A DNA stretch of 64,000 nt, from the NCBI GenBank assembly GCA_963758945.1, contig CAVWXY010000016.1, forward strand, positions 248,001-312,000. Direction: 5' to 3'. A program made the position numbers and the translations under genes. The DNA is from VAZQ01 sp963758945 (lineage in GTDB: Bacteria > Pseudomonadota > Alphaproteobacteria > Rhizobiales > Xanthobacteraceae). Every line of letters begins with the position of its first letter. Position 1 is the stretch's first letter. Of this stretch, positions 25,685 through 32,317 are shown piece after piece. The notes beneath the pieces were generated by a model. That model was not told the origin of the DNA. It worked only from the letters and a program-made list of their open reading frames with translations, and searched no databases.

Positions 25685-26683
25685 CTATTGCGGCTTGTTC
25701 GCGGCGAGCTGCTTGGCCACCGGCGCCCAGCGCACGGTCTCGGCTCCGACGAATTTCGTGAACTCCTCCGGCGACATCAGCTTGGTTTCGATGGCGTCGA
25801 GCGCGAGCTGCTTTTGCACCTCGGGCGATTGCATAACCTTGAGCGTCTCGCGGTTGAGCTGCTGCACGATGTCGTTCGGCAGATGCGCCGGTCCCGACAG
25901 CGCGAACCAGGTCGAGGCCACCAAGTCCTGGCCGACGTCTTTGAAGGTCGGCAGGTCCGGGAAGTTCGGGAGGCGCTTCTCCGATGCCACGGCGAGCGGG
26001 ATGACCTTGCCGGCGCGGATCTGGGCGGCGGCGGACGAGAAGGTCATGGTGCCGAGCTTGACGTGACCGGCGAGCAGGTCGGCGAGCGCGGGGCCGGCGC
26101 CTTTATAGGGGATATGGCTGACCTTGTAGTTCTCGCGCCGCGCGATGTATTCCGCCACCACGAAGCCGTGCGACCCGGTGCCCGGGGAAATGTAGCTGAT
26201 CGGCTCCTTGCTCTGCCGCGCCAGCGCGACGAAGTCCTTGTAGGTGCTCACCCCGAGCGAGGGGTGCACGAACATCACGACCGGCGGCCCGCCCAGATAG
26301 GCGATATGGCTGAAGTCGCGCAGGCCGTCGTAGCCGGCATTGGCATGGAATGCCGGCGAGACGACGTTGCCGCCGATGCTGGACACGACCAGCGTGTAGC
26401 CGTCGGGTTCGGCAGTCGCCACCGATGCGGTTCCGATCATCCCGCCGGCGCCGCCGCGGTTCTCGACATAGAACTGCTGCCCGAACACGGTGGAGAAATG
26501 CTCGGCGACGATCCGGCCGAGCCTGTCGGCTGCGCCCCCGGCGGCGAACGGCGCGACGATCTTGACCGGCCGGTTCGGCCAGTTCTGCGCCTGGGCTTGC
26601 GACGGCGCCGGTGCGGCAAGGAGGGGTAGGAGGGCCGCGGCTGCGGCCAAGATTGCACGAACTCTCAGCATGTTGGTGACCAT
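25685..26683 (-). CDS. Bug/TctC-family solute receptor
   Basis: Started at the ATG at 26683 the protein has 332 residues with the leader MVTNMLRVRAILAAAAALLPLLAA and a cut near SQAQAQ. Bug features follow: WPNRPVKIVAPFAAGGAADRLGR, YVENRGGAGGMIGTA, EPDGYTLVVSS and HIPYKGAGPALADLLAGHV. It is exported and binds a small acid. It converges with the Rieske dioxygenase operon and may deliver its substrate, but no membrane permease is nearby. Confidence 0.92.
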   Translation of the reverse strand: MVTNMLRVRAILAAAAALLPLLAAPAPSQAQAQNWPNRPVKIVAPFAAGGAADRLGRIVAEHFSTVFGQQFYVENRGGAGGMIGTASVATAEPDGYTLVVSSIGGNVVSPAFHANAGYDGLRDFSHIAYLGGPPVVMFVHPSLGVSTYKDFVALARQSKEPISYISPGTGSHGFVVAEYIARRENYKVSHIPYKGAGPALADLLAGHVKLGTMTFSSAAAQIRAGKVIPLAVASEKRLPNFPDLPTFKDVGQDLVASTWFALSGPAHLPNDIVQQLNRETLKVMQSPEVQKQLALDAIETKLMSPEEFTKFVGAETVRWAPVAKQLAANKPQ

Positions 26684-26833
26684 CCGCTGTCGGTTGCGCG
26701 CAACTCTATCGCAACGGCGCAGCGCCGTCATGGCGCGCGGGCGGGTCGCGACAAACTGCCCTTGGTCGGCGGACACCCGTGCAACGTGCGCCCGGGCGCC
26801 GCCGCCAGCGCGGGGCAACGACAATCGACGGAC

Positions 26834-26851
26834 GTGTGATCTGCATCACAC
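26834..26851. promoter_or_regulatory. CRP/FNR-type palindromic operator
   Basis: GTGTGATCTGCATCACAC has 7-bp perfect arms around CTGC and contains TGTGA-N6-TCACA, the consensus half-sites of CRP-family regulators. It lies in the 226-bp region between the divergent Bug gene and the small-protein gene at 26910, about 60 bp before the latter's start, a common activator position. The regulator is not in the window. Confidence 0.6.
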
Positions 26852-26909
26852 AGCGAGCGGCCCCGGGCGCCTAGAAAGTGGGCGTTCGAGACGCTTGTTG
26901 GAGACCGCC

Positions 26910-27107
26910 ATGACGCTGCAGTCTTTCGCTCCGCCCGTCGTCGCCGCGCCGCCCCAATGGCGCCGGCCGTTCTGGCTGCGCTTGCTCGATTCGATCGCGG
27001 AAAGCCGGCAACGCAGGGCCGAGCAGGAAATCGCGAAATATCTGCGCCGCCAGGGCGGCGCGCATCACGAGCTCGCCGAGCTCGAGCGCCGCCTGCTCGA
27101 TCGATAG
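26910..27107 (+). CDS. Small basic protein of unknown function
   Basis: This 65-residue protein starts MTLQSFAPPVVAAPPQWRRPFWLRLLDSIAESRQRRAEQEIAKYLRRQGGAHHELAELERRLLDR, with GGAGA shortly upstream. A proline-rich start leads to one amphipathic, Arg/Glu-rich helix, somewhat like DUF1127-type small proteins. It lies downstream of a CRP/FNR-type palindrome and is followed 14 bp later by a 31-residue membrane peptide, so the two probably form one unit. Function unknown. Confidence 0.65.
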   Translation: MTLQSFAPPVVAAPPQWRRPFWLRLLDSIAESRQRRAEQEIAKYLRRQGGAHHELAELERRLLDR

Positions 27108-27121
27108 CGAGGGATGTAGCC

Positions 27122-27217
27122 ATGTTCGGCTTGTTCTCGATTAATCCCGACTTGCTCTGGCTCGCCGCGGCGTTCGTCGCGCTGATGGCCGGCATGCTGG
27201 CCGCGGCGCCGGAATAG
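27122..27217 (+). CDS. 31-residue putative membrane peptide
   Basis: From the ATG at 27122 the frame reads MFGLFSINPDLLWLAAAFVALMAGMLAAAPE and stops. GAGGGA lies just upstream. About 19 residues form one hydrophobic helix. It is 14 bp after the 65-residue gene and in the same direction. Its size leaves real doubt, but the RBS, the hydrophobic segment and position argue for a gene. Confidence 0.5.
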   Translation: MFGLFSINPDLLWLAAAFVALMAGMLAAAPE

Positions 27218-27284
27218 CGCAGCCGCTGCGCTGGCGCTCCCGGCATGATGCCGAGTTCCGCGCGCAACCCAACATCCGGCCGGT

Positions 27285-27938
27285 CTACGCCGCGCTTGCC
27301 GCCGGCATGGCGGTTTGCGCCAGCGTCTTCTGCCAGGCCGGCAGCGCGGCGAGCGTCGCGTACCAGCGCTTGATCTCGCCGTAGGGCTCGATCGGATAGT
27401 GCGCCAGCTCGGCGAATTTGACCGGCGCGCCGAGCGAGAAATCGGCGACCGTCAGGGTATCGCCGGTCACGAAGCGCCTGCCCTTGAGCTGGCCGTCGAG
27501 AACCTTCGCCACGCGGTGGAAGGTTTCCGTGCCCTTGGCGATAGCCGCCATGTCGGGCTCGCCCGCGCGCAGCAGGAGCGGCTTGGCCAGGTATTCGAAG
27601 GCGAAGACGGCGCAGGTCGGGTCCCAATGCGCGAGGTCCCAGAACTGCCAGCGCGTCACGTCGAGCCGGGCGCGCTCGTCCCTGGGCAGGAGGCCACTCT
27701 CCGGCTTCTTGCTGGCGAGGTATTGGCAGATCGCGTTCGACTCCCACAGCACATAGTCGCCGTCCTTGAGCGTGGGCATGCGCATATTGGAATTGAGCGC
27801 GGCGTATTGCGGCGCCTTCTGCTCGCCCTTGGTGAGGTCGATCATGCGCAGCGTCCAGTCGAGCCCGAGATGGTTGGCCACCGCCATCACCTTGAAGGCG
27901 CGCGGGCTCGGCGGAAAGACATAAAGCTCGATGCTCAT
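27285..27938 (-). CDS. Glutathione S-transferase family protein
   Basis: The 217-residue protein has a thioredoxin-like N-terminal domain (IELYVFPPSPRAFKVMAVANHLGLDW, then MRMPTLKDGDYVLWESNAICQYLA with the cis-Pro and the ES glutathione-binding pair). An all-helical C-terminal domain with LTVADFSLG follows. It likely conjugates or isomerises with glutathione, a frequent helper in aromatic degradation. It is alone on its strand and ends a little after the small-protein pair, towards which it converges. Confidence 0.88.
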   Translation of the reverse strand: MSIELYVFPPSPRAFKVMAVANHLGLDWTLRMIDLTKGEQKAPQYAALNSNMRMPTLKDGDYVLWESNAICQYLASKKPESGLLPRDERARLDVTRWQFWDLAHWDPTCAVFAFEYLAKPLLLRAGEPDMAAIAKGTETFHRVAKVLDGQLKGRRFVTGDTLTVADFSLGAPVKFAELAHYPIEPYGEIKRWYATLAALPAWQKTLAQTAMPAASAA

Positions 27939-27976
27939 GCGATGCTCCTCGTGATATCAGTCTCGTTGACCACTTC

Positions 27977-28060
27977 CGTCATCCCCGCGGAAGCGGGGAT
28001 CCATATTGCAGAGGCAGGCGTATTCGGCACGATGGGTCCCCGCTTGCGCGGGGACGACAA
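27977..28060. repeat. Dispersed palindromic intergenic repeat
   Basis: Left module cgtcatccccgcggaagcgg and right module gtccccgcttgcgcgggg in opposite orientation, with ccatattgcagaggc between. It separates the GST gene from the SRPBCC gene. Confidence 0.75.
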
Positions 28061-28071
28061 TCTCTATGCCC

Positions 28072-28542
28072 TTACGCCTCGGCCTCGCGCTTGAAGTGCT
28101 CCAGCATGCGCGGCCACCCGCCGTCGACGTCCTTGCGCATCTTGGCGCCGGCCTCCGCGCCCATGCGCTCGAACTTGCGGTGTTCCAGCTCCACCAGCGT
28201 CGCATGCGGCCCCTCGGCGACGAACCTGACCTCGACTTCTGAGCCCACCGTGAGGTCCGGCTTCCAGTTGCTGTTGAGGTCCCAGCTGATGACGAAACGC
28301 TGCGGCGGCTCCCACACCAGCACCTTGCCGACATCGGCTTGCGAGCCGTCCTCGCTCAATTCGTACCAGCGTCCGCCCAGCCGCGGCTCCATGACCACCG
28401 TCTTCATCGGCGGCTTGCCGATGGTCGCGTTGCGCGGCCACCAGCGCCCGAGCCCGGCGGTGAAGACTTCGAAGGCATGCGCCTGGCTGGCATTGACGCG
28501 AAGGCTCTTTCGTACCGGCGCGATGGTGACGGTAGCTGTCAT
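28072..28542 (-). CDS. SRPBCC (AHSA1-like) family protein
   Basis: The 156-residue protein begins TIAPVRKSLRVNASQAHAFEVFTAGLGRWWP and contains GGRWYELSEDGSQADVGKVLVWEPPQRFVISWDL, the usual START/AHSA1-like layout. Such proteins are small hydrophobic-ligand binding cups often encoded behind an ArsR regulator. Its ATG overlaps the stop of the regulator gene (ATGA), so the two are one operon. Ligand unknown. Confidence 0.85.
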   Translation of the reverse strand: MTATVTIAPVRKSLRVNASQAHAFEVFTAGLGRWWPRNATIGKPPMKTVVMEPRLGGRWYELSEDGSQADVGKVLVWEPPQRFVISWDLNSNWKPDLTVGSEVEVRFVAEGPHATLVELEHRKFERMGAEAGAKMRKDVDGGWPRMLEHFKREAEA

Positions 28543-28865
28543 TCGTCTCTGTCCTTCTTGTGGCCGGCCGCGATTTCGGCCTCGGCCCGGAATGCGGCGA
28601 GCGCCTGGTCCCAGAACTGGTCGAGCCAGCCCCGCAGCGCGCCGAGCCCGTCAGGGTCGATGTAGTAGACGCGGCGCGTGCCTTCCGGCCGGTCCGCCAC
28701 CAGGCCCGCCTCCTTCAACACCTTGAGATGCTGCGACACCGCGGGCCGGCTCACCGGCATGCCGCGCGCGATCGCGCCGACCGGCTGCGGCCCGGATCTG
28801 AGCCGCTCGAACACCCGGCGTCGGGTGGGATCGGCCAGCGCCGCCAGTGCCGTATCGTAAGCCAT
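28539..28865 (-). CDS. ArsR/SmtB-type winged-helix regulator
   Basis: The 108-residue protein shows ADPTRRRVFERLRSGPQPVGAIARGMPVSRPAVSQHLKVLKEAGLV, a winged helix of the ArsR type, and YYIDPDGLGALRGWLDQFWDQAL at the end. No metal-binding cysteines are visible, so it is probably of the non-metal group that pairs with SRPBCC proteins. A palindrome just upstream (28873-28890) may be its own operator. Confidence 0.88.
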   Translation of the reverse strand: MAYDTALAALADPTRRRVFERLRSGPQPVGAIARGMPVSRPAVSQHLKVLKEAGLVADRPEGTRRVYYIDPDGLGALRGWLDQFWDQALAAFRAEAEIAAGHKKDRDE

Positions 28866-28872
28866 AACTTAC

Positions 28873-28890
28873 CGTAAGCGAAAGCTTACG
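28873..28890. promoter_or_regulatory. Palindromic operator upstream of the ArsR-type gene
   Basis: CGTAAGC-gaaa-GCTTACG has 7-bp perfect arms and sits 8 bp before the start of the ArsR-type gene. Position and symmetry suit autoregulation of the ArsR-SRPBCC operon. Confidence 0.55.
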
Positions 28891-28945
28891 ATATGTCAAT
28901 ACGCGATCCAAGCCACTATCGCCAGCCGCGCCGTTCCATGTGGCG

Positions 28946-28961
28946 CCCATGTTGACATGGG
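28946..28961. promoter_or_regulatory. Palindrome CCCATGT-tg-ACATGGG
   Basis: Seven-base perfect arms around tg. The -35-like TTGACA (28952-28957) overlaps its right arm. It touches a second palindrome at 28961-28984. Together they cover the promoter of the antitoxin-like gene. Confidence 0.45.
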
Positions 28962-28984
28962 AATCACATATTTTTATGTGATTC
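28961..28984. promoter_or_regulatory. Palindrome GAATCACAT-N6-ATGTGATTC before the RHH gene
   Basis: Nine-base perfect arms around attttt, ending three bases before the preferred ATG at 28987. RHH antitoxins of this kind usually bind such repeats to repress their own operon. The site overlaps codons of an upstream in-frame ATG (28957), which supports the start at 28987. Confidence 0.55.
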
Positions 28985-28986
28985 GC

Positions 28987-29235
28987 ATGGCAACGATGGT
29001 GCAAATTCGCAATGTGCCCGACGCCTTGCATCGCCGCCTCAAGTCGCGCGCGGCGGTGGCGGGAATGTCGCTGTCTGATTACTTGCTCGCGGAGATCCGT
29101 GAGGTGGCCGAGCGGCCGACGCTCGAGGAGTTGCGCGCGCGCTTGCAGAGCCGCTCCGCAGTAACGCCGTCCGTAGGGCCCGCGCACGCGGTCCGCGCCG
29201 AACGATGCGCGATGGGCGGACGCTCGCTAGACTAG
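28987..29235 (+). CDS. FitA-like ribbon-helix-helix antitoxin without adjacent toxin
   Basis: The 82-residue protein reads MATMVQIRNVPDALHRRLKSRAAVAGMSLSDYLLAEIRE, a ribbon-helix-helix of the FitA/VapB type, then a charged tail. Such antitoxins normally precede a PIN-domain toxin, which the tail blocks. No PIN protein follows on either strand; the next gene is a receptor on the opposite strand. It may be an orphan or its toxin was lost. Two palindromes lie directly upstream. The promoter geometry allows a very short or leaderless transcript. Confidence 0.75.
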   Translation: MATMVQIRNVPDALHRRLKSRAAVAGMSLSDYLLAEIREVAERPTLEELRARLQSRSAVTPSVGPAHAVRAERCAMGGRSLD

Positions 29236-29356
29236 CGGGCTCGGAACCGCTGTTTTCGCCGCGCGGGAGCGTTGATCAACCTTCGAACATTCCGCGGCGC
29301 GAATGCCGTAGGAAGCCCGCAGATGCCTGCGGGTTCCTCGTCCGCGCATGCCCGCT

Positions 29357-30622
29357 CTATTCGCAGTATTTGCACGGCGGGAAGTCGCGCGAATAGACCG
29401 GCTGCTTGAGGAACGCGTCCTTGCCGTAGGTCCAGAACTGGCCGACGTTGGGGTAGGTCTTGATCACCGTGTTCCAGAGCTCGTCCTTGTCGTAGCCGAA
29501 CATCTTCTTCTTCTCGACCTTCTTGATGTAGATGTTCTGCACCACGGTGAGCCTGTCGTCGAGATGGACCGGCCCGCGCACCGCGTCGAGCTTGATTCCG
29601 GTCATGGTCTTGATGAACTCGGCCGGCCCGCGATACGTCCCGCCGTCCTTTTTCAAGGTTTCGTCGATCCATTGCGCGGTGGTGTAGTTGGCCTCCGAAT
29701 AATAGGAGGGCACCTTGCCGTTTTTGGCGCGGTATTTCCTGACGAATTCCGCGTTCTTCGGCGTGTCCAGCGCCGCGCTGTACATCAGCGCCGAGACGTC
29801 GCCGATCACTTCGTCGCCCATGGAAGGCAGGATGAACTCGTCGTAGCTGGTGCCGCCCGCGACGATCGGTTTCTTGTTTCCGGAGGCGCGCAGCTGCTTG
29901 GGGAATTGCAGCGACATCGGCCCGACCATCAACGTGAAGATGGCGTCGACGTCGCTCTTGATGGTCGGAATATAGGGCCCGAAGTCCTTGGTGCCGATCG
30001 GCGGCCAGATCTTCTGCACGATCTTGCCGCCGCAATCCTCGAACGCCTTCTGGAAGCCGCCGAGCACTTCGTGGCCGAAGGCATAATCGGCGGCGATGGC
30101 GGAAATTCTCTTGTAGCCCTGGTCGCAGGCCCATTGCCCGAGCGGATGACTCGGTTGCGACGGCACCCAGGTCGGACGCACCATGTACGGGTATTTATCG
30201 AACTGCCGCTGCGCCAGGTCATCGGCGGTCGCAATCGAGCCGATGTAGAGCATCTTCTCGCGGGTGGAGACCGGCGCCAGCGCGTAGCCGGTTGTCGCCA
30301 GCACGCCGCCGACCAGCATGTGCACCTTGTCCTGCAGGATGAGCTTGTTGGCCTTGGTGACGGCGACGTCCGGCTTGCCCTGGGTGTCTTCGATGATGAA
30401 CTTCACCTTGGCGCCGCCGAGCTCCCCCTTGTGCTCGTCGAGGTACATCTGGAAGCCATTGAGCATGTCGGTGCCGAGCTGCGTGAAAATGCCGCTCCTC
30501 GGGGCGAGGAAGCCGATGCGCAGGTCTTCCGCCTGCGCCGGTGCGCTGTACGAGGCAACGGCGAGCAGTGCGCTGCCGGAAACAAGCAGCAGTGCAGACG
30601 TTCGCGATTTTCCGCAGTTCAT
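29357..30622 (-). CDS. Branched-chain amino acid-type (LivK-like) ABC solute receptor
   Basis: The 421-residue protein has a leader MNCGKSRTSALLLVSGSALLAVASYSAPAQA, then DLRIGFLAPRSGIFTQLGTDMLNGFQMYLDE, the common start of type I receptors for the LIV family. A strong GGGAGGAG precedes the start. Such receptors also serve aromatic acids and amides in soil bacteria. None of the membrane or ATPase subunits is adjacent. It diverges from the MetE-like gene with a 375-bp region between. Confidence 0.9.
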   Translation of the reverse strand: MNCGKSRTSALLLVSGSALLAVASYSAPAQAEDLRIGFLAPRSGIFTQLGTDMLNGFQMYLDEHKGELGGAKVKFIIEDTQGKPDVAVTKANKLILQDKVHMLVGGVLATTGYALAPVSTREKMLYIGSIATADDLAQRQFDKYPYMVRPTWVPSQPSHPLGQWACDQGYKRISAIAADYAFGHEVLGGFQKAFEDCGGKIVQKIWPPIGTKDFGPYIPTIKSDVDAIFTLMVGPMSLQFPKQLRASGNKKPIVAGGTSYDEFILPSMGDEVIGDVSALMYSAALDTPKNAEFVRKYRAKNGKVPSYYSEANYTTAQWIDETLKKDGGTYRGPAEFIKTMTGIKLDAVRGPVHLDDRLTVVQNIYIKKVEKKKMFGYDKDELWNTVIKTYPNVGQFWTYGKDAFLKQPVYSRDFPPCKYCE

Positions 30623-30997
30623 TGTCGTCTCCTCCCGTGCGACCGCAGCCGCCGATCCATCTCGGCACGCCGGTGGAAGACTGCGTTGCCGCGTGGACCT
30701 CTCGCAACGCTATCATTGCGACCTCAACGGCGGAAGCTGCGCCGGGCGCGCAGTTGAGGACGCTGTGCGGGCGACGGCCCATGCGCAACTGCGCCCACCG
30801 CCGGCGCCAGGCCCGCGCTAGAAAGCAATTTGCCGTCGCGCGCCGGCCGTCAGGATCGGGCGATCCAGCAGCAGACGATCCCATCGGGAGCGATCCCTCC
30901 CAACGGCTGAGCGCGGTTGCCAGCGCCGGACCGGCGCGCAACACTGCGCCGCGACGCACCGCGATGCGCGGATCGATCGCAACGGGGGACGCCAGCA
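30623..30997. other. 375-bp divergent intergenic region
   Basis: This spacer separates the LivK-like receptor and the MetE-like gene, which point away from each other, so both promoters should lie in it. I see no gene, strong hairpin or known repeat. A short imperfect symmetry, cgcaa...ttgcg at about 30703-30720, is the only regular pattern noted. Confidence 0.5.
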
Positions 30998-32182
30998 ATG
31001 CTTCGCGCAACCAAGGACATCAAGCTACCCACCACGATCACGGGATCGCTGCCGCGCCCGAGCTGGTTCACCGAAAATCTGGGCCCGCGCTCCTTCCTGG
31101 ACGCCATGGTCGGCACGGTCTTTCGCGAGCAGTACGTCGATACGGTGTCGGTCTATCTGCATGAGCAGCAGCTCGCCGGGCTCGACATCGTCACCGATGG
31201 AGACGCCCATTTCGACCAGGACGTCGGCGGCCAGAGCTGGACCAATTATCCGACGCGGCACATGAGCGGCTTCGACCGCTACGATCCCCGCCCGGCGCTC
31301 GCCGGCCGCGGCGGCGTTGCCTTCCCGCCCGGCCACATCCTGCACGACTATATGGAAGCGCGCGTGATGCCGAGCATCGTCGGCCCGGTCGGCCGCGGCG
31401 ATCTGCAATACTCCGCGATGTGGAAGGTCGCCCAGCGCATGACCAAGAAGCCGGTCAAGTTCGGCACCATCGGGCCCGAGCTGGTCGCCTTCGCGGTCAG
31501 CGACCACCACTATCCCAACGTCAAGGACCGCATCCTCGCTCTCAGCGATGCCCTGAACGAGGAGCTCCACGATCTCGCCGACGCCGGCTGCCAGGTGATC
31601 CAGTATGAGGAGCCGCAGCTTCACATGCTCGCCGCGCGCAATTTCGTCGACGCGGTGATCAACCCGGCGTTCAGCCTCGAAGTCTACAATCGAACGGTGA
31701 AGGGGCTGCGCGCCAAGACCGAGGTGTGGTGCCACACCTGCTGGGGCAACCCCTCGCAGCAGCGCATGTTCACGCACGTGCAGAGCTACAAATCGGCGCT
31801 GCAATTGCTCGACAAGGTCGATGCCGACGTGATCACCTTCGAGTCCTGCAGCGCAGGCGGCATCGACCTCGAGGCCTTCGGCAAGGAGATCACCGACAAG
31901 AAGATCGCGATCGGCGTGATCGACCACCACACCCTGCAGGTCGAGCACCCGGAAGAGATCGCCGATCACATCCGCCGTGCGCTCGAGCACATCCCGGTCG
32001 AACGGCTGGTGATCAGCTCCGATTGCGGCATGGGACGCGAGGGCATGAGCAGGCGCCACGCCTTCTACAAGATGGTCGCGTTGGTGCAAGGCACCAACAT
32101 CGTGCGCCGCGAGCTCGGCCTGCCGGTGGCCGAATGCATGGTCGCCGATCCGCGCTATTCGCTGGTGGCGGAAGCCAAGTGA
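30998..32182 (+). CDS. Cobalamin-independent methionine synthase-like (core-MetE) protein
   Basis: The start at 30998 has GGGGGA nine bases upstream and gives 394 residues, about half of classic MetE. It corresponds to the C-terminal catalytic barrel only. The zinc ligands are recognisable: His-X-Cys in WCHTCWGNP, Glu in ITFESCS and Cys in ISSDCGMGR. TTITGSLPRPSW is the usual start of the barrel. Short relatives are called core-MetE or 'methionine synthase II family' and may use a methyl donor other than folate. It stands alone; the adjacent receptor is divergent. Confidence 0.85.
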   Translation: MLRATKDIKLPTTITGSLPRPSWFTENLGPRSFLDAMVGTVFREQYVDTVSVYLHEQQLAGLDIVTDGDAHFDQDVGGQSWTNYPTRHMSGFDRYDPRPALAGRGGVAFPPGHILHDYMEARVMPSIVGPVGRGDLQYSAMWKVAQRMTKKPVKFGTIGPELVAFAVSDHHYPNVKDRILALSDALNEELHDLADAGCQVIQYEEPQLHMLAARNFVDAVINPAFSLEVYNRTVKGLRAKTEVWCHTCWGNPSQQRMFTHVQSYKSALQLLDKVDADVITFESCSAGGIDLEAFGKEITDKKIAIGVIDHHTLQVEHPEEIADHIRRALEHIPVERLVISSDCGMGREGMSRRHAFYKMVALVQGTNIVRRELGLPVAECMVADPRYSLVAEAK

Positions 32183-32317
32183 GCGCCGCGGTTGCCCACA
32201 GCGACAACAACAAGAGAAGATAGCCTTTCGAAAATGGCCCAAAATCACCCAAACGACTTCACGAGAGGCGAATTTTTGTCGGCTTGCACCAATCGGTCCG
32301 TTACGAAAAAAAGATCG

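Noticed and set aside
28987..29400. Complete toxin-antitoxin pair
   Set aside because: No PIN or other toxin-like protein follows the RHH gene on either strand; frames after 29235 have no matching motif.
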